Of a stretch of DNA of 64,000 bases, positions 18,091 to 26,176 are shown piece by piece. The translations under genes and the position numbers were made by a program. The stretch's first letter is position 1. Each line of letters starts with the position of its first letter. This DNA comes from Sphingomonas turrisvirgatae (GTDB taxonomy: Bacteria; Pseudomonadota; Alphaproteobacteria; Sphingomonadales; Sphingomonadaceae), in assembly GCF_001721295.1 (NCBI RefSeq), contig NZ_MDDS01000035.1, forward strand, positions 166,061-230,060. The letters are read 5' to 3'. The notes beneath the pieces are model-generated. The model was not told the origin of the DNA, made no database searches, and was given only the letters and a program-made list of their open reading frames with translations.

Positions 18091-18543
18091 TCAGCGACCC
18101 GGCGAGAGGCCGGCGGCGGCGCTTTCCACCCGCTCCAGCATCTTGCGCAGCGATGCCTGCTCCTCGTCCGACAGGCTGGCGAAGATGCGACGCTCGAAGT
18201 CCAACGCCTGTGGCGCGATCTGCCGATATAGCGCCCAGCCATCGCCGCTGAGATCGAGCAGGTGCGATCGCTGGTCGTCGGGATTGGGCGTTCGCGTCAC
18301 CAGCCCGCGTTCGTAGAGCGAGATGGCGGCGCGGCTGACCGTCACCTTGTCCATCTGAGTCCGGCCGCACATCGCCTGCTGGCTCATCGCGCCGAACTCG
18401 GCGAGCACGCAGACCAGCCGCCATTCGGGAATGCGCAGCCCGAATTGCGCATGATAGGCATTGGCGATCGTGCTCGACACGCGGTTCGACGCCACCGACA
18501 GGCGATAGGGGAGGAACGAGTCCAGCTTGAGTGTTGCCGTCAT
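18091..18543 (-). CDS. MarR-family transcriptional regulator
   Basis: A 150-residue protein with N-terminal dimerisation helices, then a winged helix: WRLVCVLAEFGAMSQQAM, recognition helix region MDKVTVSRAAISLYERGLV, and the wing TPNPDDQRSHLLDLS with the family's DxRS pattern. It is upstream of tamA on the same strand (70-160 nt gap) and downstream of exuT's terminator. MarR proteins usually control their own operon or a neighbour; the target here is unknown. A TATACA element lies about 25 nt before tamA ATG 18020, so tamA may have its own promoter. Confidence 0.88.
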   Translation of the reverse strand: MTATLKLDSFLPYRLSVASNRVSSTIANAYHAQFGLRIPEWRLVCVLAEFGAMSQQAMCGRTQMDKVTVSRAAISLYERGLVTRTPNPDDQRSHLLDLSGDGWALYRQIAPQALDFERRIFASLSDEEQASLRKMLERVESAAAGLSPGR

Positions 18544-18566
18544 AGGACAGTGAATGCCTCAGACAT

Positions 18567-18604
18567 GCAAAAGGCGCAAGGAAAGCATCCCTTCCTTGCG
18601 CCTT
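18567..18604 (-). terminator. Rho-independent terminator after exuT
   Basis: A 13-bp perfect stem (18571-18583 with 18592-18604, 8-nt loop) ends CCTTTTGC on the minus strand. It lies 44 nt past the exuT stop. Confidence 0.85.
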
Positions 18605-18647
18605 CTACGAAACGAGCGACAGATAATATCAAACCGTCGCCTTCAAC

Positions 18648-19940
18648 TTACGCCTCGACCTGGACCCGATCCAGCCTTGGCGAAAGCAGGTGAACGACCA
18701 GCAGCGCGAGGAAATAGGCGCTGCCCGCCACCCAGAACAGCGGCCAGTACACGCCCAGCCGATCCAGGATCTCGCCGGCGTAGAAGGCCATCAGGATGCC
18801 GCCGACCGCGCCGACCGTCCCACCGATACCGACCACCGATCCGACAGCGCCGCGCGGGAACAGGTCCGAGGGCAGCGCGTAGAGGTTGGCCGAGAAGGCC
18901 TGGTGACCCGCCGTCGCCACGCCGATGACCAGCACCGCCAGCCACACGCTTGTGATGGATTCGGCGAACACCACCGGCAGCACCAGGCAGGCACAGACGA
19001 ACATGGTAAGCTTGCGTGCGTAGTTGGCCGACTTGCCCGCCTTCATCAGCCGCGACGACATCCATCCGCCGAACACGCTTCCGACATCCGAGATCAGATA
19101 GATCGCGGCGAGCGGAATGCCGAAGGTCAGCAGATTGAGGTCGTACTGCTTGAACAGATAGCCAGGCAGCCAGAACAGGAAGAACCACCAGATCGGGTCG
19201 ATGAAGAACTTGCCCAGCGCATAGGCCCAGGTCTCCTTGCGGCTGAGCACGGTGCCATAGCCGATCGGCGTCACCGGATCGGCCGGGTCCTGTTCGATCC
19301 AGGCCAGCTCGCCCTCGCTCACCTTGGGATGCTGACGCGGGCTCTTGTACATCGTCCACCAGGCGATCAGCCAGACGAAGCTGAGCACGCCCGTGATGAC
19401 GAACGCCATGCGCCAGCCCCAGGCGACGACCATCAGCGGCACGACCAGCGGGGTAATCACCGCGCCGATATTGGCGCCCGCATTGAACACGCCGATCGCA
19501 AACGCGCGCTCCTTGGCCGGGAACCATTCGGTCACCGCCTTGATGCCCGCCGGGAAGTTGCCGGACTCGCCGATGCCCAGGCCAAAGCGCGCCATGGCGA
19601 ACTGAGTCATCGAGTAAGCGCCGCCATGCGCGATGTGCGCCACCTGCCAGATGACGAAGGCAACGGCATAGCCGACCCGCGCGCCGACCATGTCGACGAA
19701 CTTGCCAAAGCCGATATAGCCGATGGCATAGGCGATCTGGAACCAAATGATGACGCTGGCGAAGTCGCGCTCGGTCCAGTTGAGGTCTTCCATCAGCGTG
19801 GGCTTGAGCACGCCGATCATCTGCCGATCGATATAGTTGATTACCGTCGCCGCGAACAGCAGCGCGACGATGCCCCATCGATAGCGTCCCGCATTGGCGG
19901 CGGCCGCCGTGCGGATCCCCTCGCCCTGGCTGACATTCAT
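18648..19940 (-). CDS. exuT: Hexuronate MFS transporter (ExuT-like)
   Basis: A 430-residue major-facilitator carrier with about 12 helices. It belongs to the anion:cation symporter branch: YIDRQMIGVLKPTLMEDLNW after helix 1, GESGNFPAGIKAVTEWFPAKERAFAIG (the branch's conserved loop between helices 4 and 5), and FFIDPIWWFFLFWLPGYLFKQY. ExuT homologues import galacturonate or glucuronate with H+. The start is 3 nt after the stop of the upstream keto-acid hydratase, and the pair is driven from the regulator-facing promoter with the TGACACCGGT box. A terminator follows. Confidence 0.88.
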   Translation of the reverse strand: MNVSQGEGIRTAAAANAGRYRWGIVALLFAATVINYIDRQMIGVLKPTLMEDLNWTERDFASVIIWFQIAYAIGYIGFGKFVDMVGARVGYAVAFVIWQVAHIAHGGAYSMTQFAMARFGLGIGESGNFPAGIKAVTEWFPAKERAFAIGVFNAGANIGAVITPLVVPLMVVAWGWRMAFVITGVLSFVWLIAWWTMYKSPRQHPKVSEGELAWIEQDPADPVTPIGYGTVLSRKETWAYALGKFFIDPIWWFFLFWLPGYLFKQYDLNLLTFGIPLAAIYLISDVGSVFGGWMSSRLMKAGKSANYARKLTMFVCACLVLPVVFAESITSVWLAVLVIGVATAGHQAFSANLYALPSDLFPRGAVGSVVGIGGTVGAVGGILMAFYAGEILDRLGVYWPLFWVAGSAYFLALLVVHLLSPRLDRVQVEA

Positions 19941-19943
19941 CCC

Positions 19944-20744
19944 TTAGTCTCCTTGTGCCGGCCCGGCTGCCTCGATCGAGCAGCTCACCTCAATTCCGTT
20001 GAACGTCGCGGTCACGGACGCGCCGACGACCACCTCGTGTACACCGGTTACTGCCCCGGATGAAATAAATTGGCCAGGCCGCAACGCGATGCCACGCTTG
20101 GCCAAAGCCTCGAACAGGAAACGCGCCGCGCCGATCGGACCATCCAGCATGGTGCGCGATGTCGCCGCGCCGATGCGCTCGCCGTCGATGTCCAGCGTCA
20201 CCGGCCAGTCGATGAAGGACAGGTCGCGCCAGTTCTCGATCGCTGCGCCGACGACCAGGCCGTAATTGTTGCCGAAGTCGGAGATGGTGACGAGCGGGCC
20301 GGCCGAATTGATCCCGGGGAATGGCGAACTGGCGATCTCGATCCCGACATGCACCGCATCGAGCAGGTCTGCCGCTTCTTCCATCGTATAGCTGGTCTTG
20401 GCGGGATCGGGCGCGCGGCCGATCCGCAACAGGAATTCGGCTTCCGCAGCGGCAAAACCGTCGGCGAAGACGGGCATGGCCGGGGCCTGGTCCACGCCGT
20501 CGCGGACGCTGTCGGCGAAAATCGGACCGGCCAGGCGGTTCGCGCCCAGTTCGCCGTCCAGCGGGGCGTTGATCTTGCCGACTTTCCAGCCCACGACCTC
20601 GCCACCGGCGAGAGCGAGCGCGCGATCCTGAATGTCATAAGCGTCGGTCAGCGAAGCGGGCTTGGTACCCGGATAATCCGCCAGCCCGCTGGCATTGCGC
20701 CGCGCCGTGACGAACGCCGCTGCGATCGCGTCAAAGTCCTTCAT
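19944..20744 (-). CDS. 2-keto-4-pentenoate hydratase / fumarylacetoacetate hydrolase-type protein
   Basis: A 266-residue protein of the MhpD/HpcG branch of the FAH superfamily. Visible marks are VGWKVGKINAPLDGELGANRLAGPIFAD, AEAEFLLRIGR with the metal-binding Glu residues, VHVGIEIASSPFPGINSAGPL, and LRPGQFISSGAVTGVHEVVVG. Family members hydrate 2-oxo-4-enoic acids or cleave acylpyruvates using Mg2+. Its place as first gene of an exuT operon behind a uronate-type operator suggests it acts on a keto-deoxy sugar acid rather than an aromatic meta-cleavage product, but the substrate is not known. Confidence 0.85.
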   Translation of the reverse strand: MKDFDAIAAAFVTARRNASGLADYPGTKPASLTDAYDIQDRALALAGGEVVGWKVGKINAPLDGELGANRLAGPIFADSVRDGVDQAPAMPVFADGFAAAEAEFLLRIGRAPDPAKTSYTMEEAADLLDAVHVGIEIASSPFPGINSAGPLVTISDFGNNYGLVVGAAIENWRDLSFIDWPVTLDIDGERIGAATSRTMLDGPIGAARFLFEALAKRGIALRPGQFISSGAVTGVHEVVVGASVTATFNGIEVSCSIEAAGPAQGD

Positions 20745-20773
20745 CCACCCCTCGCTTATAAGCTTTCGCGATC

Positions 20774-20802
20774 GGACTAATGGAAACCGGTGTCAGTGAC
20801 AA
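20774..20802 (-). promoter_or_regulatory. Promoter with LacI-type operator, hydratase-exuT operon and lacI intergenic region
   Basis: On the minus strand TTGTCA (20797-20802) and a weak -10 TAGTCC (20774-20779) are 17 nt apart. The 14-mer TGACACCGGTTTCC (20782-20795) fills the spacer, so a bound repressor would block the hydratase-exuT promoter. The same site lies 55 nt before the divergent lacI start, which suggests autoregulation. The -10 match is poor, so the promoter call is weaker than the operator call. Confidence 0.65.
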
Positions 20803-20849
20803 GGTACTGATCCATTGGCGGCGGGGATCGGGCGCGCTATGCCGGTGCG

Positions 20850-21866
20850 ATGAAGAAGACAGGGCAAGCGACCATCAACGACGTGGCGCGGTTAGCGGGC
20901 GTTTCGAAGAAGACGGTCAGCCGCGTGATCAATCGCTCGCCATTGCTCAACGACGAAACCCGCGACCGGGTCGAAAAGGTGATCGCCGAAATCGGCTATG
21001 TGCCCAATCCGCAGGCGCGCGCGCTGGCACTGCGGCGTAATTTCCTGATCGGGCTGATCCACGACAACCCGAACCCGCACATGGTGCTCAACGTGCAGCA
21101 GGGCCTGCTCGAAGTGCTGCGCGATACCGAGTTCGAACTGATCGTGCACCCCGTTGATCGCGGCGCGCCGACGATGCTCGACGACATCAAGCGCTTCGTC
21201 GAGCGGCAGCGGCCATTCGGCGTCATGCTGCTGCCGCCGATCTCCGACAATGATTCGCTCGCCGCGCTGTGCCGCGACAATGGCGTGCGTTATGTCCGCA
21301 TGGGCTCGGCACAGTTCGACGAGCCGCTGCACATGGTTGCCTCGAACGATCGCGAAGTCGTGTGCAGCGCAGTCGGTCACCTGATCGAGGCCGGGCATCG
21401 CCGCATCGGACTGGTTTTGGGGCCGCATGGGTTCCGATCGGCGCTGGAGCGGCGGCGCGGCTATGAGGACGCACTGGACCGCGCCGACATCACGCTTCAA
21501 CGGACGCTGGTGGCGCAGGGCGATTACACGTTCGAATCCGGGATGCGCGCTGCCGAGCGGCTGCTCGACCTGTCGCCGCGCCCGACCGCCGTCTTCTGTT
21601 CGAACGATGCGATGGCCGCGGGCGTGCTGCACACCGCACGGCAGCGGGGGCTGGATGTGCCGCGCGATCTGTCGATCGTCGGGTTCGACGATACCTCGAT
21701 CGCCTCGCACCTGTGGCCCCCGCTTACCACGGTGCGCTGGCCGATCGCGACGATGGCGCGCGCCGCCGCGCTGAAGCTGATCGGCGAGGATGACGAGGAT
21801 AGCGGCGAATCGCTGTTCGTCTCGACGCTGATTCGGCGCGCTTCGGTCGCCGCCCCGCTGGAATGA
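20850..21866 (+). CDS. LacI-family regulator, probable pectin/hexuronate repressor (KdgR-like)
   Basis: A 338-residue LacI/GalR regulator. The helix-turn-helix ATINDVARLAGVSKKTVSRVINRS is at residues 7-30, then the hinge helix NPQARALALRR, then a periplasmic-binding-fold effector domain (FLIGLIHDNPNP, VFCSNDAMAAGVLHTARQRG, LSIVGFDDTSIASHLWPPLTTVRWP). It sits divergent from the hydratase-exuT operon and upstream of the isomerase-kduD-kdgK operon. Four TGACACCGGT boxes in this locus are its probable sites. The effector is likely KDG or a related keto acid, by analogy with LacI-type KdgR proteins. It shares no homology with enterobacterial IclR-type KdgR. Confidence 0.88.
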   Translation: MKKTGQATINDVARLAGVSKKTVSRVINRSPLLNDETRDRVEKVIAEIGYVPNPQARALALRRNFLIGLIHDNPNPHMVLNVQQGLLEVLRDTEFELIVHPVDRGAPTMLDDIKRFVERQRPFGVMLLPPISDNDSLAALCRDNGVRYVRMGSAQFDEPLHMVASNDREVVCSAVGHLIEAGHRRIGLVLGPHGFRSALERRRGYEDALDRADITLQRTLVAQGDYTFESGMRAAERLLDLSPRPTAVFCSNDAMAAGVLHTARQRGLDVPRDLSIVGFDDTSIASHLWPPLTTVRWPIATMARAAALKLIGEDDEDSGESLFVSTLIRRASVAAPLE

Positions 21867-21891
21867 GTACGGCCGACGCGCGCCGCCAGCC

Positions 21892-21920
21892 TTGCATTTT
21901 TGCCTGACACCGGTTACCAG
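21892..21920 (+). promoter_or_regulatory. LacI-type operator in the promoter of the isomerase-kduD-kdgK operon
   Basis: TGACACCGGTTACC (21905-21918) matches the other boxes of this locus at its first ten bases. It lies about 90 nt before the isomerase ATG. A weak TTGCAT/TACCAG pair with 17-nt spacing brackets it, the same arrangement as at 20774-20802. Confidence 0.65.
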
Positions 21921-22006
21921 CGCGGATCACGAAATTCCGCCGGGCAACATGCCAATCGGCACCGCAGAGGCCGCGTCGCGGTCGATCGCTAAATGAGGAA
22001 CACGCC

Positions 22007-22675
22007 ATGAAGATCGCGCTGATCACCGAGAACAGCCAAGCCGCCAAGAACGGCGTCATCCACGAGGCGCTGACCGCCGTCGCCGAGCCGCTGGGCCATC
22101 AAGTGTTCAACTATGGCATGTACACGGCCGAGGATTCGGCCTCGCTCACCTATGTCATGAACGGCCTGCTTGCCGGCATCCTGCTGAACAGCAAGGCGGC
22201 CGATTTCGTCGTCACCGGCTGTGGCACCGGCATGGGTTCGATGCTGGCGTGCAATGCGATGCCGGGCGTGTTCTGCGGCCTGGTCATCGACCCGACCGAT
22301 GCGTTTCTGTTCGGCCAGATCAACGACGGCAACGCCATCTCGATGCCCTATGCCAAGGGGTTTGGCTGGGCGGCCGAACTCAACCTGCAGGACGTCTATC
22401 GCAAGCTGTTCGAAGGCGAGCGGGGCCTGGGCTATCCCAAGGAGCGCGCCGAGATCATGCGCACCAACCGCGGCATCCTCAAGGACCTCAAGGCCGCGAG
22501 CTGCCATGACATGCTGACCGTGCTCAAGAATGTCGACCAGGACCTGCTGCGCAAGGCGATCGCGGGCGAGAAGTTCGCCGAGCTGTTCTATGCCAACTCG
22601 CAGGATCAGGCGATCAGCGACTATCTCAAGAGCCTGTCGCAGGGTGCCACGCAGGCCGAGCCCGCGCTGGCGTAA
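22007..22675 (+). CDS. RpiB/LacA/LacB-family sugar isomerase, proposed DhuI-like uronate ketol-isomerase
   Basis: A 222-residue protein. Residues 1-150 match the RpiB/LacAB fold: MKIALITENSQAAKNGVIHEAL, the catalytic-Cys loop VVTGCGTGMGSMLACNA, and GLVIDPTDAFLFGQINDGNAISMP. It has about 70 more C-terminal residues than RpiB. The next genes are kduD-like and kdgK, and no kduI (cupin type) is in the window. An RpiB-family enzyme, DhuI, was described in streptococci as doing the KduI reaction (4-deoxy-L-threo-5-hexosulose uronate to its ketol isomer) together with the SDR DhuD. I infer the same job here. A classic ribose-5-phosphate isomerase role is the alternative. Confidence 0.82.
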   Translation: MKIALITENSQAAKNGVIHEALTAVAEPLGHQVFNYGMYTAEDSASLTYVMNGLLAGILLNSKAADFVVTGCGTGMGSMLACNAMPGVFCGLVIDPTDAFLFGQINDGNAISMPYAKGFGWAAELNLQDVYRKLFEGERGLGYPKERAEIMRTNRGILKDLKAASCHDMLTVLKNVDQDLLRKAIAGEKFAELFYANSQDQAISDYLKSLSQGATQAEPALA

Positions 22676-22759
22676 GTCGACCGATTATCCATTGCATGAA
22701 CCGTCCGATGGCGGGGTGGCTTGCCTGAGCCGCCCCGCCACGTGCGGCAGGAGAGCGCC

Positions 22760-23515
22760 ATGACCAACCCATTCGATCTCACTGGCAAGGTGGCCGTCGT
22801 CACCGGCGCGAACACCGGCATCGGCCAGGGCATCGCGCTCGCATTGGCGCAGGCTGGTGCGGACATCGCCGCCGTCGGTCGCTCGGCCGCGACCGAGACG
22901 GTGGAAAAGGTTCGCGCGCTTGGCCGCAAGGCGGAGATCGTCAGCGCCGACCTGTCCAGCATCGAGCCGGTGCAGCGCGTGGTGGACGAGACGCTGGAGA
23001 AGCTGGGCGGGCTGGACATCCTGGTCAACAATGCCGGCATCATCCGCCGCAACGACGCCGTCGACTTCACCGAGGAAGACTGGGACGCGGTGATGGACAC
23101 CAACCTCAAGTCCGTGTTTTTCCTGTGCCAGGCCGCGGCGCGCCACATGATCGCCAATGGCGGGGGCAAGATCATCAACATCGCGTCGATGCTGACCTTC
23201 CAGGGCGGCATTCGCGTGCCGAGCTATACCGCCTCGAAGAGCGGCGTCGGTGGCCTGACCAAATTGCTCGCCAATGAGTGGGCAAGCAAGGGCATCACGG
23301 TCAACGCGATCGCGCCCGGCTATATCGCCACGAACAACACCGACGCGCTGCAGAAGGACGAGACGCGCAACCGCCAGATCCTCGAGCGCATCCCGGCTGC
23401 GCGCTGGGGCGAGCCGTCGGACCTGGGCGGCGCGGCGGTGTTCCTGGCATCGCGCGCATCGGACTATGTGCAAGGCCATATCCTGGCGGTAGACGGCGGC
23501 TGGCTGGCGCGCTGA
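22760..23515 (+). CDS. kduD: 2-deoxy-D-gluconate 3-dehydrogenase-type SDR (KduD-like)
   Basis: A 251-residue short-chain dehydrogenase. The cofactor motif is VVTGANTGIGQGIA (residues 14-27), the structural motif DILVNNAGIIRR, and the active site Ser in NIASMLTFQGG plus YTASK; it ends DYVQGHILAVDGGWLAR. KduD reduces 2,5-diketo-3-deoxygluconate to 2-keto-3-deoxygluconate (KDG) with NAD(P)H, the step between the isomerase upstream and the kinase downstream. ATG 22760 has GGAGAG 5 nt upstream. The order isomerase-kduD-kdgK is a compact operon with gaps of 84 and 25 nt. Confidence 0.92.
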   Translation: MTNPFDLTGKVAVVTGANTGIGQGIALALAQAGADIAAVGRSAATETVEKVRALGRKAEIVSADLSSIEPVQRVVDETLEKLGGLDILVNNAGIIRRNDAVDFTEEDWDAVMDTNLKSVFFLCQAAARHMIANGGGKIINIASMLTFQGGIRVPSYTASKSGVGGLTKLLANEWASKGITVNAIAPGYIATNNTDALQKDETRNRQILERIPAARWGEPSDLGGAAVFLASRASDYVQGHILAVDGGWLAR

Positions 23516-23540
23516 CGCCGGCACAGCACAGGGAGTGAAC

Positions 23541-24551
23541 ATGGCTGGCCGCATCGTCTGTTTCGGGGAATTGCTGCTGCGGCTGACCGCACCGGGTCGC
23601 GAACTGTTGCTCCAGACGCCACGGCTCGATGTCGTCTATGGCGGCGCGGAGGCCAATGTCGGGATCGGCCTTGCCAATCTTGGCCACCCCGTCTCGATGA
23701 TCAGCGCGGTGCCGGACAATGCGCTCGGCCGCGCGACCGTGCAGTTCGTGCGCGGCCAGGGCGTCGACACCAGCGGCGTGCAGTATCGCGACGGCCGCAT
23801 GGGCATGTACTTCCTGACGCAGGGCGCGGGCTTGCGCGCGTCGGACATCGTCTATGACCGGGCGGACTCTGCCTTCGCCAGGGCGCCGGCGGATGCATTC
23901 GACTGGCAAGCCTTGCTGGACGGCGCGGCGATGCTGCACCTTTCCGGCATCACGCCCGCACTTGGCCCGGCGACTGCGCAAGCCGCGTTGCGGGCCGCAC
24001 GCGCCGCCAAGGAATTGGGTGTCGCGGTCAGCTTCGACGGCAATTACCGGGCGCGCCTGTGGGAAGCGTGGGACAGCGATCCGCGCGCGATCCTCACCGA
24101 ACTGGTCAGCCTTTCCGACACGCTGTTCGGCAATCATCGCGACGTATCGCTGCTGCTCGGCAAGCGCTTCTCGGGCGACGGCGCCGACCGCCGCCGCGAG
24201 GCCGCCGAGGCTGCGTTCGACGCCTTCCCCAACCTTCAGCGCATCGCCTCGACCGCGCGCCATGTCGACGATGCCGACCGCCATCGCATCGCCGCGCGCG
24301 TCGATACGCTCGAGCGCGGTTATCAGACCGGGGAAGTGGTGGTCGCCGGAATCATCGATCGGATCGGTGGCGGCGACGCCTATGCCGCCGGCATCCTGCA
24401 CGGCGTGCTGTCGGGCCAGGACCTGGAGGGCACCGTTGCCTCCGGCCTGGCGCTCACCTGCCTCAAACATTCACTGCCGGGCGATGCATCGCTCTTCCGG
24501 CAGGGCGATATCGACGCCTTCCTCGAAGGTGGCCTCGACGTACGTAGATAA
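23541..24551 (+). CDS. kdgK: 2-keto-3-deoxygluconate kinase (PfkB family)
   Basis: A 336-residue PfkB/ribokinase-family kinase that phosphorylates KDG to KDPG. It shows VCFGELLLRL at the N-terminus, GGAEANVGIGLANLG (sugar-binding region), VSFDGNYRARLW, and the ATP/anion-hole motif DRIGGGDAYAAGIL with the catalytic Asp. GGGD replaces the usual GAGD, a change also common in this kinase group. ATG 23541 is preceded by GGGAG at 5 nt; GTG 23535 overlaps that site and is less likely. KDPG aldolase (eda) is not in the window. Confidence 0.92.
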   Translation: MAGRIVCFGELLLRLTAPGRELLLQTPRLDVVYGGAEANVGIGLANLGHPVSMISAVPDNALGRATVQFVRGQGVDTSGVQYRDGRMGMYFLTQGAGLRASDIVYDRADSAFARAPADAFDWQALLDGAAMLHLSGITPALGPATAQAALRAARAAKELGVAVSFDGNYRARLWEAWDSDPRAILTELVSLSDTLFGNHRDVSLLLGKRFSGDGADRRREAAEAAFDAFPNLQRIASTARHVDDADRHRIAARVDTLERGYQTGEVVVAGIIDRIGGGDAYAAGILHGVLSGQDLEGTVASGLALTCLKHSLPGDASLFRQGDIDAFLEGGLDVRR

Positions 24552-24569
24552 CAGATCGGGAGAGTGGCG

Positions 24570-26117
24570 ATGGTCGGACGGCGAACGGTGCTGGGCGCAG
24601 GCGCGGCGCTGGCGGCATTTCCCGGTCCGGCTTTAGCCCAGGCGGACCCGGTCGCCACTGGAAAGACAGGACGCTGGCGGGGCAAGCGCGATGGCGCGAC
24701 CGCGGCGTTCCTGGGCATCCGCTATGGCAATGACCCGAGCCGCAACCGCTTTCGCCCGGCAACGGCGCCAGCACCGGTGCGCGAAACCCTGTCCGCCACG
24801 CGCCTGGGTCCAAGCTGCCCGCAGTCGAGCCGCATCGCCGACCAGCGCGAGGACTGCCTGTTCCTCAATGTATGGACGCCCGATACCAACCCTGCGGCGC
24901 GGCGGCCGGTCATGGTCTACTTTCATGGCGGGGCCTATTCCAACGGCACGGTGATCGAACCGCAGGTGTTTGGGCAAACGCTGGCGGACAAGGGCGATGT
25001 CGTCGTCGTCACGGTCAACCACCGGCTGAACGCACTCGGCTATCTCTATCTGGCGCGGCTGGACCCGCGTTTCCCCGACAGTGGTAATGTCGGTCAGCTC
25101 GACCTGATCCTCGCGCTGCAATGGGTGCGCGACAATATCGCGGGCTTTGGCGGCGATCCGCGCCGCGTAATGGTGTTCGGCCAATCGGGGGGCGGGGCGA
25201 AGGTCGCGACGCTGATGGGCATGCCCGCTGCCAAGGGCCTGTTCCACCGCGCTGCTACCATGTCCGGCCAGCAGGTCACCGCGAGCGGGCCGCTTAACGC
25301 CACCCGTCGCGCGCAGGCGCTGCTAGACCGGCTGAAGGCCAGACCCGGCGATCTGGTCGACATGCCCGTAGAGCGCATCATCGACGGCCTGAAGGCCGAG
25401 GATCCGATCCTGGGCGGCGGCGTCTATATGGGGCCGGTGCTCGACATGAAGTGGCTGACTCGCCACCCCTTCTGGCCGGACCCCAATCCGCTCGGCAACG
25501 CGATCCCGCTGATCCTGGGGAACACGCGCGACGAGACGCGCGCCTTCGACGATCCGCAAAGCGAGCTTGTCCGCACGCTCGACTGGTCGAACCTTGCCGC
25601 GCGGATCGAGCCGCGACTGCGCATCGACGCTCATCCCGAATGGGTCGTCGCGCAGTATCGCGCACAATATCCCAGCTGGTCGCCCACCGAAATCTTCTAT
25701 GCGGCCACCACCGCCGGGCGCAGCTGGCGCGGGCAGGTGATCGAGGCGGAGGCGCGCGCGCAGGCTGACGTCCCGGCGTGGGTCTATCAGCTCGACTTCA
25801 CTTCGCCGCTGCGGCCCGAGCGCGGCGCGGCGCACACGCACGACATCCCGCTGGTGTTCGGCACGCTTGGCGCGGAGGGCAGCGTTTCAGGCACCGGTCC
25901 CGCCGCGCAAGCAGCGTCGGCGACGCTGATGCGCGCGTTCATCAACCTCGCCGCCAAAGGCGATCCGAACGGCGCCGGCGTTCCCGCCTGGCCCCGGCAC
26001 ACGCTGCCGCAGCGCCAGACGCTGCTGGTCGATGCGCGCAGCCGCGCGGTCGACGATCCGCGCAAATGGCAGCGCGAGCTGTTCGCCCGCGTGCCATATA
26101 TCCAGCCGGGGACCTAG
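24570..26117 (+). CDS. Exported type-B carboxylesterase, paralogue of the gene at 51184
   Basis: A 515-residue alpha/beta hydrolase with a Tat-type leader (MVGRRTVLGAGAALAAF, cleavage near ALAQA). Family marks are EDCLFLNVWTPD, the oxyanion loop YFHGGAY, and the nucleophile Ser206 in FGQSGGGAK, which differs from the usual GESAGG. LALQWVRDNIAGFGGDP is typical of this family. It sits directly after kdgK (18 nt) in the pectin operon, so removal of methyl, acetyl or feruloyl groups from pectin fragments is plausible. The leader implies a periplasmic site. Exact ester specificity cannot be read from sequence. Confidence 0.87.
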   Translation: MVGRRTVLGAGAALAAFPGPALAQADPVATGKTGRWRGKRDGATAAFLGIRYGNDPSRNRFRPATAPAPVRETLSATRLGPSCPQSSRIADQREDCLFLNVWTPDTNPAARRPVMVYFHGGAYSNGTVIEPQVFGQTLADKGDVVVVTVNHRLNALGYLYLARLDPRFPDSGNVGQLDLILALQWVRDNIAGFGGDPRRVMVFGQSGGGAKVATLMGMPAAKGLFHRAATMSGQQVTASGPLNATRRAQALLDRLKARPGDLVDMPVERIIDGLKAEDPILGGGVYMGPVLDMKWLTRHPFWPDPNPLGNAIPLILGNTRDETRAFDDPQSELVRTLDWSNLAARIEPRLRIDAHPEWVVAQYRAQYPSWSPTEIFYAATTAGRSWRGQVIEAEARAQADVPAWVYQLDFTSPLRPERGAAHTHDIPLVFGTLGAEGSVSGTGPAAQAASATLMRAFINLAAKGDPNGAGVPAWPRHTLPQRQTLLVDARSRAVDDPRKWQRELFARVPYIQPGT

Positions 26118-26134
26118 GGGCGCCGTGGGCGCCC
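26118..26134. terminator. Small GC hairpin between convergent genes
   Basis: GGGCGCC and GGCGCCC pair around GTG right after the esterase stop codon (TAG at 26115-26117). No T-tract is present, so its role as terminator is tentative. Confidence 0.4.
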
Positions 26135-26176
26135 GTCCTCCCGGCACCGGGCAGGGAGACGACTTTAAGAACCGCC

